A stretch of 64,000 nucleotides of DNA from Heliocidaris erythrogramma. Taxonomy: Eukaryota; Echinodermata; Echinoidea; Camarodonta; Echinometridae. A program made the position numbers and the translations under genes. Positions within the stretch are counted from its first letter, which is position 1. Each line of letters starts with the position of its first letter. The stretch covers positions 29,925,162-29,989,161 of the forward strand of contig CM046864.1 of assembly GCA_025617745.1 (NCBI GenBank). Direction: 5' to 3'. This document shows, one piece after another, positions 42,763 through 56,033 of the stretch. The notes under the pieces are model-generated. The model did no database searches and had not been told where the DNA came from. It saw nothing but the letters and a program-made list of their open reading frames with translations.

Positions 42763-43063
42763 CATTTTTTTAATGAATGTTTAGTAGTTTAGGGAGCCGG
42801 TCCAGCTCCCGTGAAAGTGCTGAAATAGCACGCTGTGTGCATTCATTAGCACTCTGAGTGCAGTCCCTATGCATGCCCTCAAAAAGTGCTATATACAGCA
42901 CTTCAGTTTTTACAGTGTACAGATGACGTCAAAATAAGACGTCCTCTTGACGTCTTGCGTTGGTGCAAGTTGTCGTCTTATTGACGTAATTACAGGACGT
43001 AAAATAGACGAAAACCACGACGTAAATATCACGTAATTTTTTACACTTTCTGCTATCAGGGTA

Positions 43064-45559
43064 GATGCAAGATACTTTTCAAATTAGGTACATTGTACCA
43101 AAGAAAAGCTTATAAAATCCAGTTATGAGTAATTAAGTTCATTATCATTTTTAACGTGAGATGGGTAATCCTGGACACTTTCTTGGGCTAGTTTATTAAA
43201 ATAAACATTTATATTTATGGTAGTGAAAAAGGATGCAATAAAAGATTTATCCAGTGTTTGGAGACTTAACCAAACCACTGATGTGCAAAATGTTGGCAAA
43301 TTTACAAACTTTAAATATTCCGTTTAAAATTGAAGATACATTATTTCTCTCTAAATGAATATGGGTCTGAAAACTACAGAATATGCCTTTGACTATGACT
43401 TGCCTGCCATAGCAGAATTACGCTCTTTTGTGAGATGTTGTGAGAATCACCAAAGAAACCCTCATAGGAAACTTTTTTTTTCCAGATCTTTTGATATTTT
43501 AAAAATATAATGCTCATACATAAACAAGGATATATTACGGATTTCATGAACGTGAAGAAAAGATAGATCTGAATCATGTTTAAATCTGTGTAGTCTCCTT
43601 TTTTGGCCAGCCATAATCTACCCAATTAATGACATGCGATGGCACTTCATGTCGAGTAAAAAAAAGATATGACAAGTTTGGAGGCATCATAAGTCCTTGT
43701 ATTGCACGTTGTCTTTGATCTTGGTAAAAACGGCTTCGTGAAACACGTAGCTGACAACTAGCGCTGAATAAGTCAAGAAGTTAGACTTATGACGGTTCCA
43801 AGAAACTGGCCCCTGGTCCCTGAAGTCTTTGTCTGTGGTTCTTGCCAGGTTATTGGTTGTCTGCCCCTCTGCCTTTTGCAAATGCGCTGTACAAGATCTC
43901 GTGTACTGTTCTTGAACAGGAATAAAATTAATCTGAATGTCCTTCAAGCTCCACACAGTTACAGTTTGATTGATTTGTTAAGATACACAATCACTTACAG
44001 CATACATTTAATTTCTTTCTTTGAATTTCTGTTATCTTCTTTGTATTGATCAGAGGAACAGCAAATGCTAGCATTTAGTGTACTTCCTCTTCTGTTTGTG
44101 GGGAGGAGCAGAGGGATGAAAGGTAGATGTTCAGCAACCGACTCCCTTAGATCTTTTATAGATCACAAACCTGTAAGTGCGTTTTTTTCTCATATTTTTG
44201 TTTAACCCTATCTGTACCGGGCTATTTCAAGCCAATGAAATACTGGGGGAGGGGGGCCTCGGAGCCCCCCCCCCCCCCGATCTCAGCCGCGACATGACCG
44301 ATCGCCACGAAATTTTGAATGGACCTCGAGAATGGCGTAAAGAATACGAATCCATCGTTATTCTTATGTAAATTTACATTTTTCCATTTAATATTAGAAT
44401 TGATGCAAATTATCAAGTAATGAAAGGCCATTTCTTTGCTGGAATTAGTTCTTTATTAACATTAAAAGCATTGTTATGAAAGAAAAAAAATGAAAGTGAT
44501 TTCAATTGTTTTATGAATTTCTAATGTATTTCTTTGTTTTTCAACTTTTTTATTGTGTTTTTTTTAAGTTTGCTGTTTCAGGGTATTATCTGGACCACTA
44601 TTCAGTTAGAATAGATGATAATAACAGCTTAAAAAATAAATTTTAGGTGATAAAGGAGAAATATCAGGAAATGAAATTTCCCATTCATTTTGTACACAAA
44701 ACTCAGAATTCTCAATTTTCAAGCTGACATGAGGTCACAAAAGGTCACATGACTCGGTAATGGTATAACCGATTTTCGTAAACTTGGTATCAAAAGATCT
44801 ACAAGATCATATTTATAAGTTTAGAAAGTTGTCAAAAATACCCGCTTTTATGGTACCGTTTCCATAGTAACGGCAATTTTTTTGACACGCCCATGACTTT
44901 ATATGGCTCTGGTGATGGTTGCAATCGATTGGGCACCTTAAAATACATATATTGGGATGCTTACCAAGCATTTTTAGATTCGTGAATTGGAATTATATGA
45001 CTTTTCCTGAAATTCATATTTTTCTTGATCCGTTACCATGGTAACGGCCCTAGTGGCCACACCCACCACCAACTTTATGGCAAACAAGCAGATTCTGATA
45101 GCTGAGGGTCCTAGCTAACAGAAAAACATTATTTAAAATTGTGCCTAAGGGTGGGGGGACCTTTTCGGTTACTGGCCCATGGACTAGTGAGGATGATCTG
45201 TGATTTTTTGCTACAGGATAATGCTTCTCTACCTCATCTATTCTACAACAGATGATGATGATGATGATGGAGAGGAAGGCTTCTCCACTGAGAATGAAGA
45301 CAAATTCTGATAGGAACAAATAAATACCTGCTCCAGTTTTGCTGTAAGAGTAAGCTTGCTATCAGGGGCGTCGCTCCGTTTTTCTGGGGGGCAAACCAAC
45401 CTAATAGTACCCTTCATGATTTACAGACGCCTCTTTAATTACCAGCTTCTCCAAGGTAACAGGAAGCAGGGAAAATTATAGAATTTGTTGGGGGGGGGGG
45501 GCAAAACTATATATTATCCCTCCGAATATTTTCGAGAGGAGGGGGGGGGGGGGGGCAAC
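43064..45559. other. Non-coding DNA with several G/C homopolymers and a TTAA-type terminus
   Basis: At 44202-44270, TTTAACCCTATCTGTACCGG and a G-rich then C-rich tract form the left end typical of a TTAA-type hairpin family; no matching right end was found. CCATGGTAACGG occurs at about 45029. A GAT microsatellite lies at 45251-45268, and G tracts near 45489-45501 and 45541-45555. No gene. Confidence 0.4.
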
Positions 45560-46358
45560 TGCCCACTTGCTACCTCATAATCCGAGCTTCACATCGGCAC
45601 TTGAATTCATAAACAACATTGGAAATCTGCGTGATAGGGAGTACATCTTTCAGGGCTGACGAGATCATTCTGTGTGTGGTAAATACTACGCGAGGCTTAA
45701 CGGTAAGGAAAGCGCTGCATGCGGCTTGCTTGACCTGTTTCTCAAACTTTTGGGATGCTTTTCCTCGCCACGGCAGTTTGAGATAGACATTTGTTTGGTC
45801 CAAAGACCGGCGTCTTTGTCGGTTTGTTCAATTTCCGCGTAACGTGGCATTCGATAACATGGTCAGGATAGCCATTTTCGCGCAGAATATCCTTGTCGCG
45901 ATCGATCTCTGCTTTGCGTTTGCACGGAGAGCAGATTCTCTGTGCTCTATCAATTAGGATATTGATAAGACCAATGTTGTACCGGGTAGGACTGAATGAG
46001 TCCCAGCGCGTGTACTGACCTGTGAATGTAGGTTTCTGATAGACGGAAGTAGTGAAGCCTTGCGCTGACTTTTCTACCGTACGTCAAGAAACGGAAGTGC
46101 GCCATCATGTTCAATCTCAATTGTGTATTTGAGAGACGGTTGGAGGCCATTCAGATGTGCAAGAAAATTCTCACACGCTGCGCTGCTGTGGAACATAGCA
46201 AACGTATCATCTACGTAACGATAGTACACTAACGGGGCAAGTTTTGGATTTATATCAAGGGATGCATGCTTTTCGTGATAGCCTACAACACCGTCAATCT
46301 GCGCATACATGACTTCGTTGAAGCTAACTTCTACGTTGCGCGTAGCAGCTAACATCAA
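45560..46358 (-). pseudogene. Penelope-like reverse transcriptase fragment
   Basis: Minus strand, from 46358 down: MMLAATRNVEVSFNEVMYAQ, LVYYRYVDDTFAMFHSSAAC (catalytic YVDD) and LKYTIEIEHDGALPFLDVR, then after a frameshift near 46080 TSVYQKPTF-like and RYNIGLINILIDRAQRIC, followed by LPWRGKASQKFEKQVKQAAC and VVFTTHRMISSALKDVLP near 45580-45800. This is the RT palm, thumb and linker to the GIY-YIG region of a Penelope-like element. The N-terminal RT and the nuclease are absent. Not the same family as the RT at 35020. Confidence 0.8.
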
Positions 46359-47872
46359 TTCTGTGCCGACAGAAAAGAGTTCGTGAGGACGCCCGTATTA
46401 CTTTAACTCCCGTTATTACAAGACCGGCTGGCAATAAGCCTTATTTCCCGTTATGTTCAGGCAGCCAATCAAAATCTGTTTAATATTTTGCCCTTTTTTT
46501 CCTTTAGCTTCCGGTTATATCGTTCGATTTTGGCTTTCTGTTCATTCTTGCGGTATACTCTGATGAGTGCAAAACGAAAAGCTTCAGTATGTCTCTCTTC
46601 AAAGCCGTTTTCCGAATATCTACGGTATACAACTCGTTGAACTCGACCAAATAATGTTTTATTTTAAGTGGAATGACGTTGACCCTTTTGTGCTGAAGAT
46701 CAATTTGCAATTAAATTTATGTTGGGAACTAATTATCACACAGATGACGCCATATAAATGACGCCCATTCGTCAATTATCGAAGCGCCGTCATTAGCCAA
46801 GTGATGAATACATTAGCATACATGAATAGATTAAGCGGATTTGACCTTTCTAAATGCGCGTGCGTGACACTGATCCACGTTTTTATTTTACTTGCGTGTA
46901 AAGCATATACGCGGTATGGAAGCATCTTACAAAATGAATATTGCATAGGGGCTTCGGGGCGAAATGTTACAGTGTAATGGCGGCCGCTTTAGGGGCTTGC
47001 CTGGAACACATACACAGACAGCTATAGCAAGGCCAGCAATCATGCATATATGGGCAGCGTACAGGCTAGGCGTGCGTACGTGCACACGTACACACGAGAT
47101 CGATAGTAAACAGGGGGCGTGTCTTGTCAGTGATTGTTGCCGAAAAATTTCCTCTCAGCCAATCAGATTGCAAGGATTTCAGTAACTTATAACAGAATAG
47201 CTGATCGACGTGTGCGCGAGCTGAGGCAAAAGGATGACGTAGGGTAAGCGCATGCGCACAGAGGCGAAATCGTTCGATGATAGACTGTAACTTCCAGTCT
47301 TTTCACGTTAAGTCTTCGATTTTTGATGGCAGTTTTACACAAAAATACTAACTGTGCAAACTTGAAACTACGCAGGGGGTGGGTTTAAAGTCTAGCAATA
47401 TGTCATATGTTTGCATATATTATATTCATTTCGCCCCAGATTTGTGTATGGAAATAAAAACCTCTTTTCTCGGCCCTCTGAAAAAGAAAAATACTCGTGT
47501 CTCAGAAAATACTGAACCGTTTTCAGTGAAAATAAATATTGAGCATAATATCATCGTTTCCTATGTACTCTGGAATTTTCATGAATTTTAAGGCCCAAAT
47601 AAGGGAGATACAAGAATATGGAATTTTGAGGATATTTGCTCCTCGCTCAGCGGAGGGTTTCGATAGCCGTTAGGAATTCAAAAGCTTTTACGACTTTACG
47701 AGGAATTGCAGTGTAGGACTGCGCCTGCTTTATTCACCAAACAACTGCCCCTTTCCCCGCATAACTTGCTCCAAGTTTGCAGCCCCCCCTACTTCGCCCC
47801 CACTATAACACTTTTAATGTCCAGTGGTGCCCCCCCTTCTATGCCCTGACGTTTATAGAGTTGCTTCGCAAA
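46359..47872. other. Non-coding, partly CpG-rich DNA
   Basis: 46860-47330 is richer in CpG than its surroundings and contains GCGCATGCGC. Otherwise no gene is recognised. Short open frames near 46504-46761 and 46964-47185 have no family signature. Confidence 0.4.
47248..47257. promoter_or_regulatory. NRF1-type palindrome GCGCATGCGC
   Basis: A perfect match to the NRF1 consensus within a CpG-richer stretch, with a GATGACGTA motif about 15 bp upstream. It could mark a host promoter; no first exon was identified. Confidence 0.35.
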
Positions 47873-47874
47873 TA

Positions 47875-48437
47875 CAGGGTTGGAAAAAAGTTTGGAATAT
47901 TTTTTTGGCGATGAGTATGTCTGATTTGAAATGCTAGTTTCTACTATATTGTGATGAATAATTCATCCAAATCGGATTAACTGTGTTGAATGAAGTCTAC
48001 TGTTCCATCTTGTACCAAAGATTACGTAATATTGTTAAACATGTTACAATGGCTGACCAATGAACCACATGTTGTCAGATATGCTCTATTTGTGTTTGAA
48101 CATCTTGTTATACATTTCTGTACTTCACGTGGAATTTTGAAAAAGCTACGTGCAGTTTGCAGTCATTTTGAGGACTTCGGTATAGCAATTAAACTGTATC
48201 TGATTATTTAACTTTTTCGTTAGACATTTGCAAAAACAGCAAATATACGCTTCCGAATTCCAAGTGGACCTCTGCACTGTGTGATAAGCCTGATTTTTAA
48301 TGTTGTGCTTTTAAAGTTAAAAAGGGACACATATCTTTTATTTGAACCTCAAAGAAGAACTTAAAATGACGAGGGATATGTTTAAGACAAGAAATAATTC
48401 TTGGAATAAAAATATTCCAAACTTTTTTCCAACCCTG
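47875..48437. mobile_element. Tc1/mariner-type MITE with TA duplication
   Basis: The terminal repeat CAGGGTTGGAAAAAAGTTTG continues for about 30 bp and is matched in inverse at 48408-48437. It is flanked by TA at 47873-47874 and 48438-48439. The element is 563 bp and codes for no recognisable protein, so a related transposase elsewhere would have moved it. Confidence 0.88.
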
Positions 48438-48439
48438 TA

Positions 48440-51400
48440 TAATTATTGTCAAATTTGTCCAAGCAAAGACAGTGCTCGCAGAGTCGCAGACATACCGACA
48501 AGTTCATTTGACTCACGACCTTTGAACGGAACTCAGTCCAACAACATGCTGGAACATTTACATGGCATTACTAACAGGTTGTGTTTTAACCGACTTTGGC
48601 GCGCTCTCCGTCATTTTGGCGCGTTTTCAGCCACCCTTGCTCTACACTTCATGTGTTTTCAGAGCTCCTTCTCTTGCCGGTGGGAAATTGCACGGAATAT
48701 TTTCACTGGTATCATTTAAATTGAGGTACATTCGGATAAATTACTGGCCAGTCTCTCATTTATGTTAGATCATATTGATGTTTTTGGTACTCTACTTGGG
48801 GGACATTTCACAGTCTGTGGACTTTGAGCCTGAACCAACATCATCACTGCATGGCCTGTAGCCGACAGGCGGCCCTACAAAGGCCCTACACATGTGATAC
48901 AGGTACTATCCATTCGTATTTTCCTTTCCCAATACACAGGTGACATAGGCGTAGAACCCTCGGCGGATGGGGCGATATTATACCCCATATTTCTGAGGAG
49001 GGTGTTCACGTATACAATCATCCTAAAACTTTAGGCCGAGGTAAAAAAAAGAAAAAAAAAAAAAAAGAAAAAAGGGAAGAAGACAGATATTAAGGCCAAA
49101 TAAAATAAACTATAGTTTCTCGTCCCTTGATCTGCTAGTGTTTAGTTGTCTGTACATGTAACTTGACGGGTGCCATAGCCGTATGAAGAGGGGGGAGGGC
49201 TGGTTGCTGCAGTTTTGCTCCATTTGAAGTTCCATTTTGGGGGCAACCATCACCTCATTTTCGAGCAGTGAGGTTCCCGAATAATAATTCCAATAGGATT
49301 ATGTAGTGTATTCTGATGACAAAATAACATTTTTACAATGACAAAGTGGTTTCTTTTTAAACAGGGTGATTCTGGACAACGAGGTGCGAGAGTATATACT
49401 TTTTATTCTCTTATCTTTTGTATATACAATGCTGGTCAAAAGTTTCGATACACCCTGGATTTTCAGATGAGTTTTTACTTTGAAGTCTATTCCCAACATT
49501 ATGAGCTTGTCTGGGCTCTGACAAATGTCCTATAAAGGTTTGATTAACCATTATCACGATTACATGTTTACTATATAATATGTTCTGGTATATTCAGTTG
49601 TGATTTAATTTTACTGCCATTGGTTGAACACCCACAACTGACGAAAAATGACATAACGATTATACAATTTTCAAGTACTTTTCTGTTCAAAATCAAAAGA
49701 AAAAATAAAATTACATTTACATTGGCCAGAGTAAACATTGTTTGGTTATTGGTTTTCAAATGTAATACATTTGTTTTAACGAATTTCATCAGAATTATTA
49801 TTTGAAATGTTTATTCTGTAACCTAGCACAACTGTTCAGGAGGGTTGCTTAGATTTTCCTTTTGAACTCGTTCAACACAAGCTGTTTGGGGTTAGGGTCC
49901 AGAGACAGAACATGGAATTATTTAACCTTTTTTGTATGTTACTTTCAATTACACACAGGTTTTGCATAGGTTACATGTGTCTTGGGTTCGCTTTATTGTT
50001 ACAATGAAAAAAAAATCCCATTTATGCATTTCCAAAAGAGTAAGAAGGCTGGTATCTTAAACTGAGGGAAACCTGTTAGTAATTTGCGTGTCGAACTCAC
50101 AGTCATATGTGTGTCATGCAGGGACGGTGACATTGTCTCTGCTTGCAATATCCCCACTATCAAACATTTTTCGGCTACAATTTTCTTAGACAATAATATA
50201 AGTTGTAATTATCTAAAGTAATATTTTCTAAGAACAGGCCTTCAAGGTTTATGACCTGTATTTTATATAATATTTTGATCGATGAAAATAATTGCAGAAT
50301 TAATATATTGCTCGGTCTGTATTCCTATTTTTATGGAAGTTAGGTGAAGGGTGTTGGAGTTTTTTTATTTCAGGCGCCCCCCCCCCCCCCCCCCCCTAGA
50401 CCAAGGCCTAGATAAACACGCTGATAAAAATGCTAAGATTTCATATAAAACGCAAAAAATAAAGATGGAAAAAGAAAAAAAGTAAAGCAAGAAGAAGGGA
50501 GAAAAAGAGAAGAATAAAAGAAGGATGGAATCAATTCCCTAACGCTAGTGAAAAGTCGCTCTTTGACTGCGGGCAAGAATCAACAGTGTGATGTTGTAGA
50601 TGCATTAGAACCGAGAATTTGTTTATGTTTAATGAAAATAATTATGTTTTGTGAAATGAATCTTCTTAACATGAATTTACCTTTCAAAAATATCTTGTTT
50701 TTCACTGAAAAGAATGTAATAGCATTGAAGAAAACTAGCATTCTACCATATATGTTTTTTAAAAACTTTTGAAATTGCTTACTCGCACTATAATTCTGAT
50801 ATATACGTATAGCTTGTAAACATTTTTCTGGATGTAAGTTCTTTTATTCATCCACCCTTATTTGTATGAGTGTGAAATCGTTTCTCATGAATGAGTTCCA
50901 GCAGTAATTATTAAACTAATATCAAAGCTAAATCAAACGGGGTATCAAAACAGCAATATATGTATCGACAAGTGGAAAATTTCAATCTCGATTTTAAAGA
51001 GATGCCAAAGCTTCCGCGCTCCGATCGGGAGATCGAACAACCCCGGTCCCACCCCCCCCCCCCCCCCCCCCCCCCAGGCCGCACGGACTTCGTGTGCAAT
51101 CCGACCGCCCCTCCCCAATAAAATCCTTACTACGAGGGTGTAAATAAAAAGTTAACAACTTTGAATAAAGCTACGTTTTACAAATCCTGTCATATTCGCT
51201 GGAAAGGTGTTTTCAAACTTTTTAGCAGTCAAATATTCTCCTGGAATGCTTGAATTTCGAATTATGGTGCTTTGTACACACTTCTTTGCACTGAGATCAC
51301 TTTAAATAACAATATTGCTAAAGCTCACTGCATTGAGCAAGATTATGGTCCCTTTGATGGGCCCTTAATTTCGAAAATGGGCCTAAAATCTTGTTGATGG

Positions 51401-53160
51401 AAGCTGTAGGAGCCCATTGTGTATTAGACATTATACATGACTATGACCAGTAAGCTCGGTATATCATGTGCATTATGTTTTGATATGTTGGTCAGTCAAA
51501 TAATATATGTTTTAATGCATTTTCAATTGGGCCGTAATAAAGAGGTTCAGGGCTCTCACGTCCTATTAGGTGCCCCCAAATGATGTAATGTTGATTGATT
51601 TGATAAATGCTATTTGTAGAAAACAATTTCAAACATCTATGGAAGGAAAATTTGTCATGCTACTATAGTTTAATGCTCGATGATCACCTATGTTACATTT
51701 GGCCCTCTAAAGTCAAAATTTGGGTATCTGACACATATTTGGCCGCCATATTATAATATCCACAATGTATCATTGTATTAAAAGAAAAAAAAAAAGACAT
51801 TTACTGAGTTTCTATTACCTCGAGAAATGCATTTAAAGCACCTTTCGACTCTCGTGAGTAACTGGTTCTTAGGGCACTTTTGAAACAAATGCCGGGCCCC
51901 TGAGGTCTTTGGTGGGTCTTAACCGATGCCATATTTCATTTTACTGTTTATAGTGGGTTTTCAACACCAAACGAACGTTTCTAGCCCCAAGGTTGGCTCC
52001 GAAGTGCATAAAAAACAATGGCGGCCACTAAAACATAACATTTTGGCACTTTGGGCACTTTTTATCAAAAATCAGTCATCGTTTCAGCATTAAAGTTTAC
52101 ATAGGAATCCATGTTGAAAAGAAGTGAATATTATTTACCTGCGTTACGTTTGTATAGCAGGTAAATTTTGTTTGTCTCGTTAATGTATGCATACTTATGC
52201 TTGGTAAGGGTTGTTGTCCAAGAGTGAGAGGTGATTATGCAAGAATGTTATCCGCAGGTGGTGCGGGGTACGAGCATTAGGATGTGGTAGAAGATGTTTG
52301 AGGAGTCATTCTAGCTTGCTCTTTCATCACGACAAATTTTAAATTTGTTTTTATTTTGAAAATTTGTGAAATTTATTATTGTGCAAAAGTGGATCCGAAT
52401 GTTTTCCAGAGTTTTTCTTAGTGAGTTTTATCTCTGGTTTTTTACCCTGGGCCTACTTGTCGCAGAATAACTGTTAGGGCCTATTCAGTTGTGGTCATAA
52501 CATTTGTGTTTATGTACAGATCTATTTCGAATGCGCATTTCGCAATCGCATCGATATCGAATTAAACGAGCGGCTCCTAGTCGTATCCCATTAATATTTA
52601 ATGTTATTAAAGCGTGTTTAATGTGTTGTGTCATGTTTGTATAAGGAGTTCAGGTACGAGGATTAGGAAGGTTGAATTGAGAAATTATTTTGCAGGAATT
52701 ATAGAAAAGTATATCTGTGTATATCTAACTCTATCAGATTGAGAACAACATATGTGGAAAGAAAGATTGTTAAGTTCCACTACACAATACATGTAACACA
52801 GAGCATATCTAAAGTAAACTTTTCTATAATTCATTCTCATGTTAATCAGTATAATGAGTTCGTGCAATTTATTAAATCCAATCCAAATCTAGCTGGGTTG
52901 TTAGGGATCTTCTTTATACATGTACGTTATGTTTGTTACATCGAAGTCTGAGTGACTTGCAGATGTTGGTGCATATAGTTGCATACCATTTGCTCATTGA
53001 AGTGCGAGTAATTTTATTACAAGTACCCTATTTAAAATTGGGGTTCAGAGAGCGTTGTTGTTGGCACGGATATGTCGGGGAATTATGTTAATTATACATT
53101 CAGCCACTCAGCCTGCGGGAACGGGCACCAATCGCCTTTCAGTACATTTTATTTTAATTC
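48440..53160. other. Long non-coding stretch
   Basis: No gene is recognised over about 4.7 kb. Structures seen: poly(C) at 50377-50396 and 51052-51075; TACAATGCTGGTCAAAAGTTTC at about 49427, resembling a Tc1-type terminus without a partner; a small hairpin at 52696-52832 (ATTATAGAAAAGT and its inverse); A- and T-rich runs. Open frames here are short and composition-driven. Confidence 0.45.
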
Positions 53161-53955
53161 ACGTTTTGGCTGTTACTGTAACAAATTTATGCACATATAT
53201 TCTCTGAGCACCTAGTGACGAGCTATTCCATGAACCTGCTTTTTATAAATGAGCCGCAATGCTTGGAATCCAGTTTGCATAATTATTTGTAAGCCTCCGG
53301 CAAGCTCTCAGGTTGTCAAGAACAACCTTTGTTTGAAAGGTATACATAAAATTTGCATACATTAACCAAGCGGTCTATTAAAAGTCGTAAACCTGCATTG
53401 CATGCATTAGATGAATCAGTAGTGTAATGTACAAGTGCAGTACATGAATCAGTAGTGCAATAATAGGAACACACAATAGATACAAATGCTATTAGGCTAG
53501 CCACCTTCATTGTGTAAACTCGCACAACCGTGCAGGTTGTGCACTAACATGTGGAGCAAAGATATAACAGGCAAGTGGATATGGCTGCTTTAGGTATTAA
53601 GATTGGGTGCTTTTTTTGTATATTTATTATTCCACTGCCTGGACTGTCTCCGTATCGCACGATCCGATATTACACCCTAGGTGTTTGTTTCTGTTTGTGT
53701 GGGTAACAATCCTTTACAATAGACTGTGCACAAAGTTATTCAAATTTATGGATGTTTCTTTCCTGGGGACCTGGTAACGAGGTATTCCATTAACCTGTTA
53801 TTAATGAATGAACTACAATACTTGGAATCCAGTTTGCATACATTACTTGTTGCTTCTCTGACAAGCCTCTGACAAGCTTTCAGTTTTTCAAGAACAACCT
53901 TTGTTTTAAAAGTATGCATACAATTTGAATATATTTGTGAACAGGTCTATTCCAC
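53161..53955. repeat. Diverged direct repeat, about 200 bp x 2
   Basis: 53190-53370 and 53755-53950 share the order TGGTAACGAG-like, TATTCCATTAACCTG-like, TTGGAATCCAGTTTGCAT, TCAAGAACAACCTTTGTTT, with substitutions and indels between. The copies are about 565 bp apart. Between them ATGAATCAGTAGTG occurs twice (about 53411 and 53444). Confidence 0.75.
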
Positions 53956-55442
53956 CCGACAGGTGAAATTTTGGGGATCACGCGAATAGTGGAGAGTCGC
54001 GCTGTGTGTGGGATATGCGTGTAGAGAAAGAGCAGCGTAGGGGAATAAACCAACAACAATATAGTAATGATAAAAATAAAAAATCTTTTAGGCCCTAATT
54101 TAAACGGGCATTTCCAAGCGCACAGTTTTCTGGGTAGAAATTATGACTGGCTACCAAAATAAAAAAGGCCTGCAAATCGTTCTAAAACTTAACCTCAAGT
54201 ATTAATTCAAAATAACCTTACAAAGTGACGATGCAATTGGTAATACCTAGCATGGGATGAAAGAAACATGGCAGTAAAATTATTGAATCTTGCTAGTGGT
54301 TTGATGGAAGAAAAGTTATTGTGATAAAAAAAAAATAACTTAGAATTTCGAGACTGTCTTGGTATTCAGTGCTCTCTTTTTTTTCCTTTTTCATAATCTA
54401 TTTAAATTGTCAAAGATTCCAAATAAAATTGTCCCAAGAAATTAATAAATAAATGAATGAATTGATGAATTGATTAATGATATAAATGAATCATTGCATG
54501 GGGTCTTGTCCTTGTTAGCATAATTTATATCTGGCAAGAGATTCCATATATTTTGCTTTTTGAAAATATGAGGCAAGGAGAAAAAAGGTGATCTAAAATC
54601 CGGGATTGGGCGATTGTGTTTTTTAGAGATCTCAATGGAGCGGGGCTGGGCCACGTGAAAAGAATTTCAATAATAAAATGCTTCAGGTTCAGTGTTTTCT
54701 TCGTAAAAGCTAAAACAGCAGAGAAAGGGCCATCGATACCGCCGTTCAATACCCCTTACCTCCCCGTGATCCGCCTATAGAACAAAAGCATAGCTTTCAG
54801 TATTCTGATAAGCATGCCTTCACAAACGGGGACCGAATTCTAAGCGAAATTCGCGTCATGCGGGTGACAATTTACGCCCACGCTGGCTGGTGTACGCTCA
54901 TTGTTACCTAACGTAATTTACATACAATTTGCATAATGACGGGTTTTTGCACGCCGCACACGACCTTGGCACGTGGTCGAGTTCAAGGGAGACGTTGCTA
55001 GGGAAGTGCTCAACGGACCATAACGAGCTACGGACAGTTTGCTTTCGTTTCGCACCGAAACTTTGATCACCGTTTTCTCCGTTTTTTATATTCCTTGGCA
55101 GAGCATTTTCATGTCTTAAATCACTTTTTACAATGACTTCTGTTTTAGTAATATATCCATGTTATACATCATTTTAAAGGTTATTAACCAGAGAATCTAG
55201 AACACATGAAAACTGACATTTGCAATTTTGCGACTTCCGCCTGAAACCGTCGCGTTTGGTCACATATACTGGCGGGACCCGTGGAAATCTACGGATTCAC
55301 ATTTTACATTGCACTCTCAACATTTTCACAATCGATGCGTATATTCTTGTGAGTTTATTTATTACCACCGCGCTAAGCAAGGGCGGTATTAATTTCAGTC
55401 GCTTCTGTCCCGATGTTTGTTTGCTTGTTTGCTTGTTTGCTT
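53956..55442. other. Non-coding DNA upstream of the DIRS element
   Basis: No gene is seen. It ends in a TTTG/CTTG-rich stretch at 55418-55442 that resembles the (TTTG)n sequence on the other side of the element at 61653, so the element may have entered a simple repeat. Confidence 0.4.
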
Positions 55443-55612
55443 ATTTACTGCAATAAATCATATATACCTACCTATTATGCCTGTAGTCTTGACTACGGGA
55501 CCCCTTCGAGAATTTATCACACATGAGTCACAATATTGTGCGCACCCCCCGTAATCCTATTGTCCCCTTCGCCACTCACGCGCGTCAATACGCTACGGCC
55601 ATCTTCCTCTTT
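55443..55612 (+). repeat. DIRS left terminal repeat region
   Basis: Starts TTATTTACTGCAATAAATCA, followed by ACCTACCTATTATGCCTGTA. The outer 37 bp are complementary to 61305-61341; the inner 150 bp are directly repeated at 61385-61534. Confidence 0.8.
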
Positions 55613-56033
55613 CTTGCTCGCCCCCGACGAGATAGGACGTATAGTCACAGCGCTCCTGAAATCAGGTCGTATAGTATCTTTTAGGTGCGCTTTTTCGCAT
55701 AGTTAAAGCACTTTTAGGTATCTATATTCGTTTAGATTATAGTACTTTGTGTTTTAGTAGTCACTCTTGCCGATTGCAAGGGATTTTTTGATTCCCTTTC
55801 TTGGCATTTATTTTTCTCTTTCACGGTCAGCCCCACGTAGATATTTCTGTGTTTGCGGGTGTTTCCGTTTGTCACCGAGCCTTTGGGTTCGGTGTTTGTT
55901 CTTACGGTTTTTAGGCTGTGAAAATTTCTTTAGTGCGTATCTCCCAAATAAACTTTAGTTTTGTTTACTGCATTCAGTTGAAGTATTTCTTATTTTGAAA
56001 AGTATACTTTATTGTCTGTTTTATTGCAGTGGT

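Larger units (their letters stand above)
42407..42917. mobile_element. Inner MITE with CACTGTTAAAAC ends and tRNA-like arms
   Basis: The ends CACTGTTAAAACTAAAGTGC and the inverse AGCACTTCAGTTTTTACAGTG are flanked by TA (42405-42406, 42918-42919). Each arm contains a tRNA-like segment, the two being inverted copies of each other. It inserted at the centre of the outer hairpin. Non-coding. Confidence 0.8.
42254..43061. mobile_element. Hairpin (MITE-like) element with TA duplication, carrying an inner element
   Basis: CCCTGATAGCAGAAAGTG at the left end is matched in inverse at the right, flanked by TA at 42252-42253 and 43062-43063. Each arm is about 145-150 bp with many ACGTC motifs, and the arms are close to perfect inverted copies. 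A second element sits at the centre, at 42407-42917. Without it the outer element is about 297 bp of nearly pure palindrome. Confidence 0.85.

Noticed and set aside
48342-48719. 125-codon open frame overlapping the end of a MITE
   Set aside because: Its first third is MITE sequence and the remainder has no recognisable family or splice context.
49427-49600. Tc1-type transposon start
   Set aside because: The TACAATGCTGGTCAAAAGTTTC motif resembles a Tc1 terminus, but I found no inverted partner or transposase nearby.
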